DNA of 5,667 nt from positions 1 to 5,667 of the forward strand of contig VGTA01000253.1 of the NCBI GenBank assembly GCA_016874875.1, written 5' to 3'. Under the pieces are notes generated by a model. The model was not told where the DNA came from. It saw nothing but the letters and a program-made list of their open reading frames with translations, and searched no databases. The stretch comes from Deltaproteobacteria bacterium (GTDB lineage Bacteria; Myxococcota_A; Bradymonadia; UBA7976; VGTA01). Both the position numbers and the translations under genes were made by a program. Shown piece by piece: positions 5,247 through 5,667 of the stretch (positions are counted from its first letter, which is position 1; every line of letters starts with the position of its first letter).

Positions 5247-5507
5247 ATGTCTAAGAAGAAATCCCAAGCCCGTCAACAGCGCCGCGCCGGCGAGCGCCAG
5301 GCCCGCGTCACCCGCGCCCAAGAGGCGCCCACCCCCGTGGACCGCGCCCGAGAGCGCCAGCAGGAGCGCCGCGCGCTCCGCACCCTCGCGGGCGGCGCGC
5401 TGCTCGTGGCGCTGCTCTTGGCCTTCTTTGGCCTCGAGGTGGGCGGCGAGACGCTCTACAGGCGCCTCGCCGGCCCCGCGGCCCCCGCCGCCCCCGCGCA
5501 GCCCTGA
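5247..5507 (+). CDS. Small basic single-pass membrane protein of unknown function
   Basis: I do not recognise this family. The 86-residue product has a strongly basic, hydrophilic N-terminal half (MSKKKSQARQQRR, then more Arg/Lys/Gln to about 45), one hydrophobic segment at about 47-63 (LAGGALLVALLLAFFGL), a short EVGGETLYRRL stretch and a Pro/Ala-rich end. The positive-inside rule predicts a cytoplasmic N-terminus with the C-terminus outside or periplasmic. There is no signal-peptide cleavage motif. The start is ATG 5247 with AGGAG at 5233-5237 (9-nt spacing). Strong translation signals, lysine AAG/AAA codons at the start and a sensible single-pass topology argue that it is a real gene. It is divergent from tcdA and followed by the 25-bp repeat array. 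The charged N-terminus could contact nucleic acid or ribosomes, but nothing shows this. Confidence 0.78.
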   Translation: MSKKKSQARQQRRAGERQARVTRAQEAPTPVDRARERQQERRALRTLAGGALLVALLLAFFGLEVGGETLYRRLAGPAAPAAPAQP

Positions 5508-5525
5508 GGGCGCCGCGCGCTCACG

Positions 5526-5667
5526 CTCACGCCCCTGACCTCATCTTGGCTCACGCCCCCGCTCGCACCCCGAACTCACGCCCCTGCTCGCGCCCCGAAC
5601 TCGCGCCCCCGCTAGCGCCCCCGACTCACGCCCCCGCTCACGCCCCGGACTCACGCCCCAGACTCAC
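5526..5667. repeat. 25-bp imperfect tandem repeat array, truncated by window edge
   Basis: After a degenerate 24-bp unit (5526-5549), units of exactly 25 bp follow at 5550, 5575, 5600 and 5625, and an 18-bp partial unit at 5650 runs off the window. Each is built from two similar halves, of the type CTCACGCCCCCG followed by CTCGCGCCCCGAA, so an older 12-13 bp repeat lies underneath. There are no unique spacers. No start-to-stop reading frame is evident. It lies just downstream of the small membrane-protein gene and could be an intergenic minisatellite or the edge of a larger array. Confidence 0.9.

Noticed and set aside
5526..5667. CRISPR array
   Set aside because: The 25-bp units are contiguous with no unique spacers, and no cas genes are present.

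Overview
The window is very GC-rich (GC strongly dominates nearly every line by eye), with GTG and TTG starts in use and dense GCGC runs. The gene content (alphaproteobacterial-type RNase J, TcdA, a soluble J-domain protein) and the extreme GC suggest a high-GC Gram-negative bacterium such as a myxobacterium-like or other (delta)proteobacterial lineage. This is inference; no rRNA or other taxonomic marker is present.

Layout. (1) 1-1715, minus: a 571+ codon gene running off the left edge. Its whole length can be laid along the NodU/TobZ/CmcH carbamoyltransferase family, but the catalytic and metal-binding motifs are missing. It begins at a GTG inside a 10-bp tandem repeat that supplies its Shine-Dalgarno. 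(2) 1716-1918: a divergent intergenic region made largely of short tandem repeats, with a candidate sigma70-type promoter for gene 1. (3) 1919-2497, plus: a 192-residue protein with an AANEAR hexapeptide repeat, a coiled coil and a C-terminal J domain with an intact HPD. (4) 2494-4092, minus: ribonuclease J with all metallo-beta-lactamase/beta-CASP motifs, in which the normal C-terminal domain appears replaced by a low-complexity Arg/Gly tail. Genes 3 and 4 converge and share one CTAG in which both strands read TAG stops. (5) 4193-5071, minus: TcdA (CsdL), the ct6A37 tRNA dehydratase, 100 bp upstream of rnj on the same strand. (6) 5072-5246: a divergent promoter region with a CTGTG repeat tract and two copies of a GAGCGCGC-TTGACTCT element. 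(7) 5247-5507, plus: an 86-residue basic single-pass membrane protein. (8) 5526-5667: a 25-bp imperfect tandem repeat array running off the right edge.

How it fits together. TcdA (tRNA modification) and RNase J (RNA processing and decay) could be co-transcribed and both act on RNA. The carbamoyltransferase-like gene and the J-protein gene diverge from one repeat-rich region. No classical mobile element, CRISPR array or RNA gene was seen. The two most unusual features are the apparent pseudo-enzyme carbamoyltransferase homologue and the recurrence of short tandem duplications in or beside almost every gene, several of them touching translation-initiation sites.
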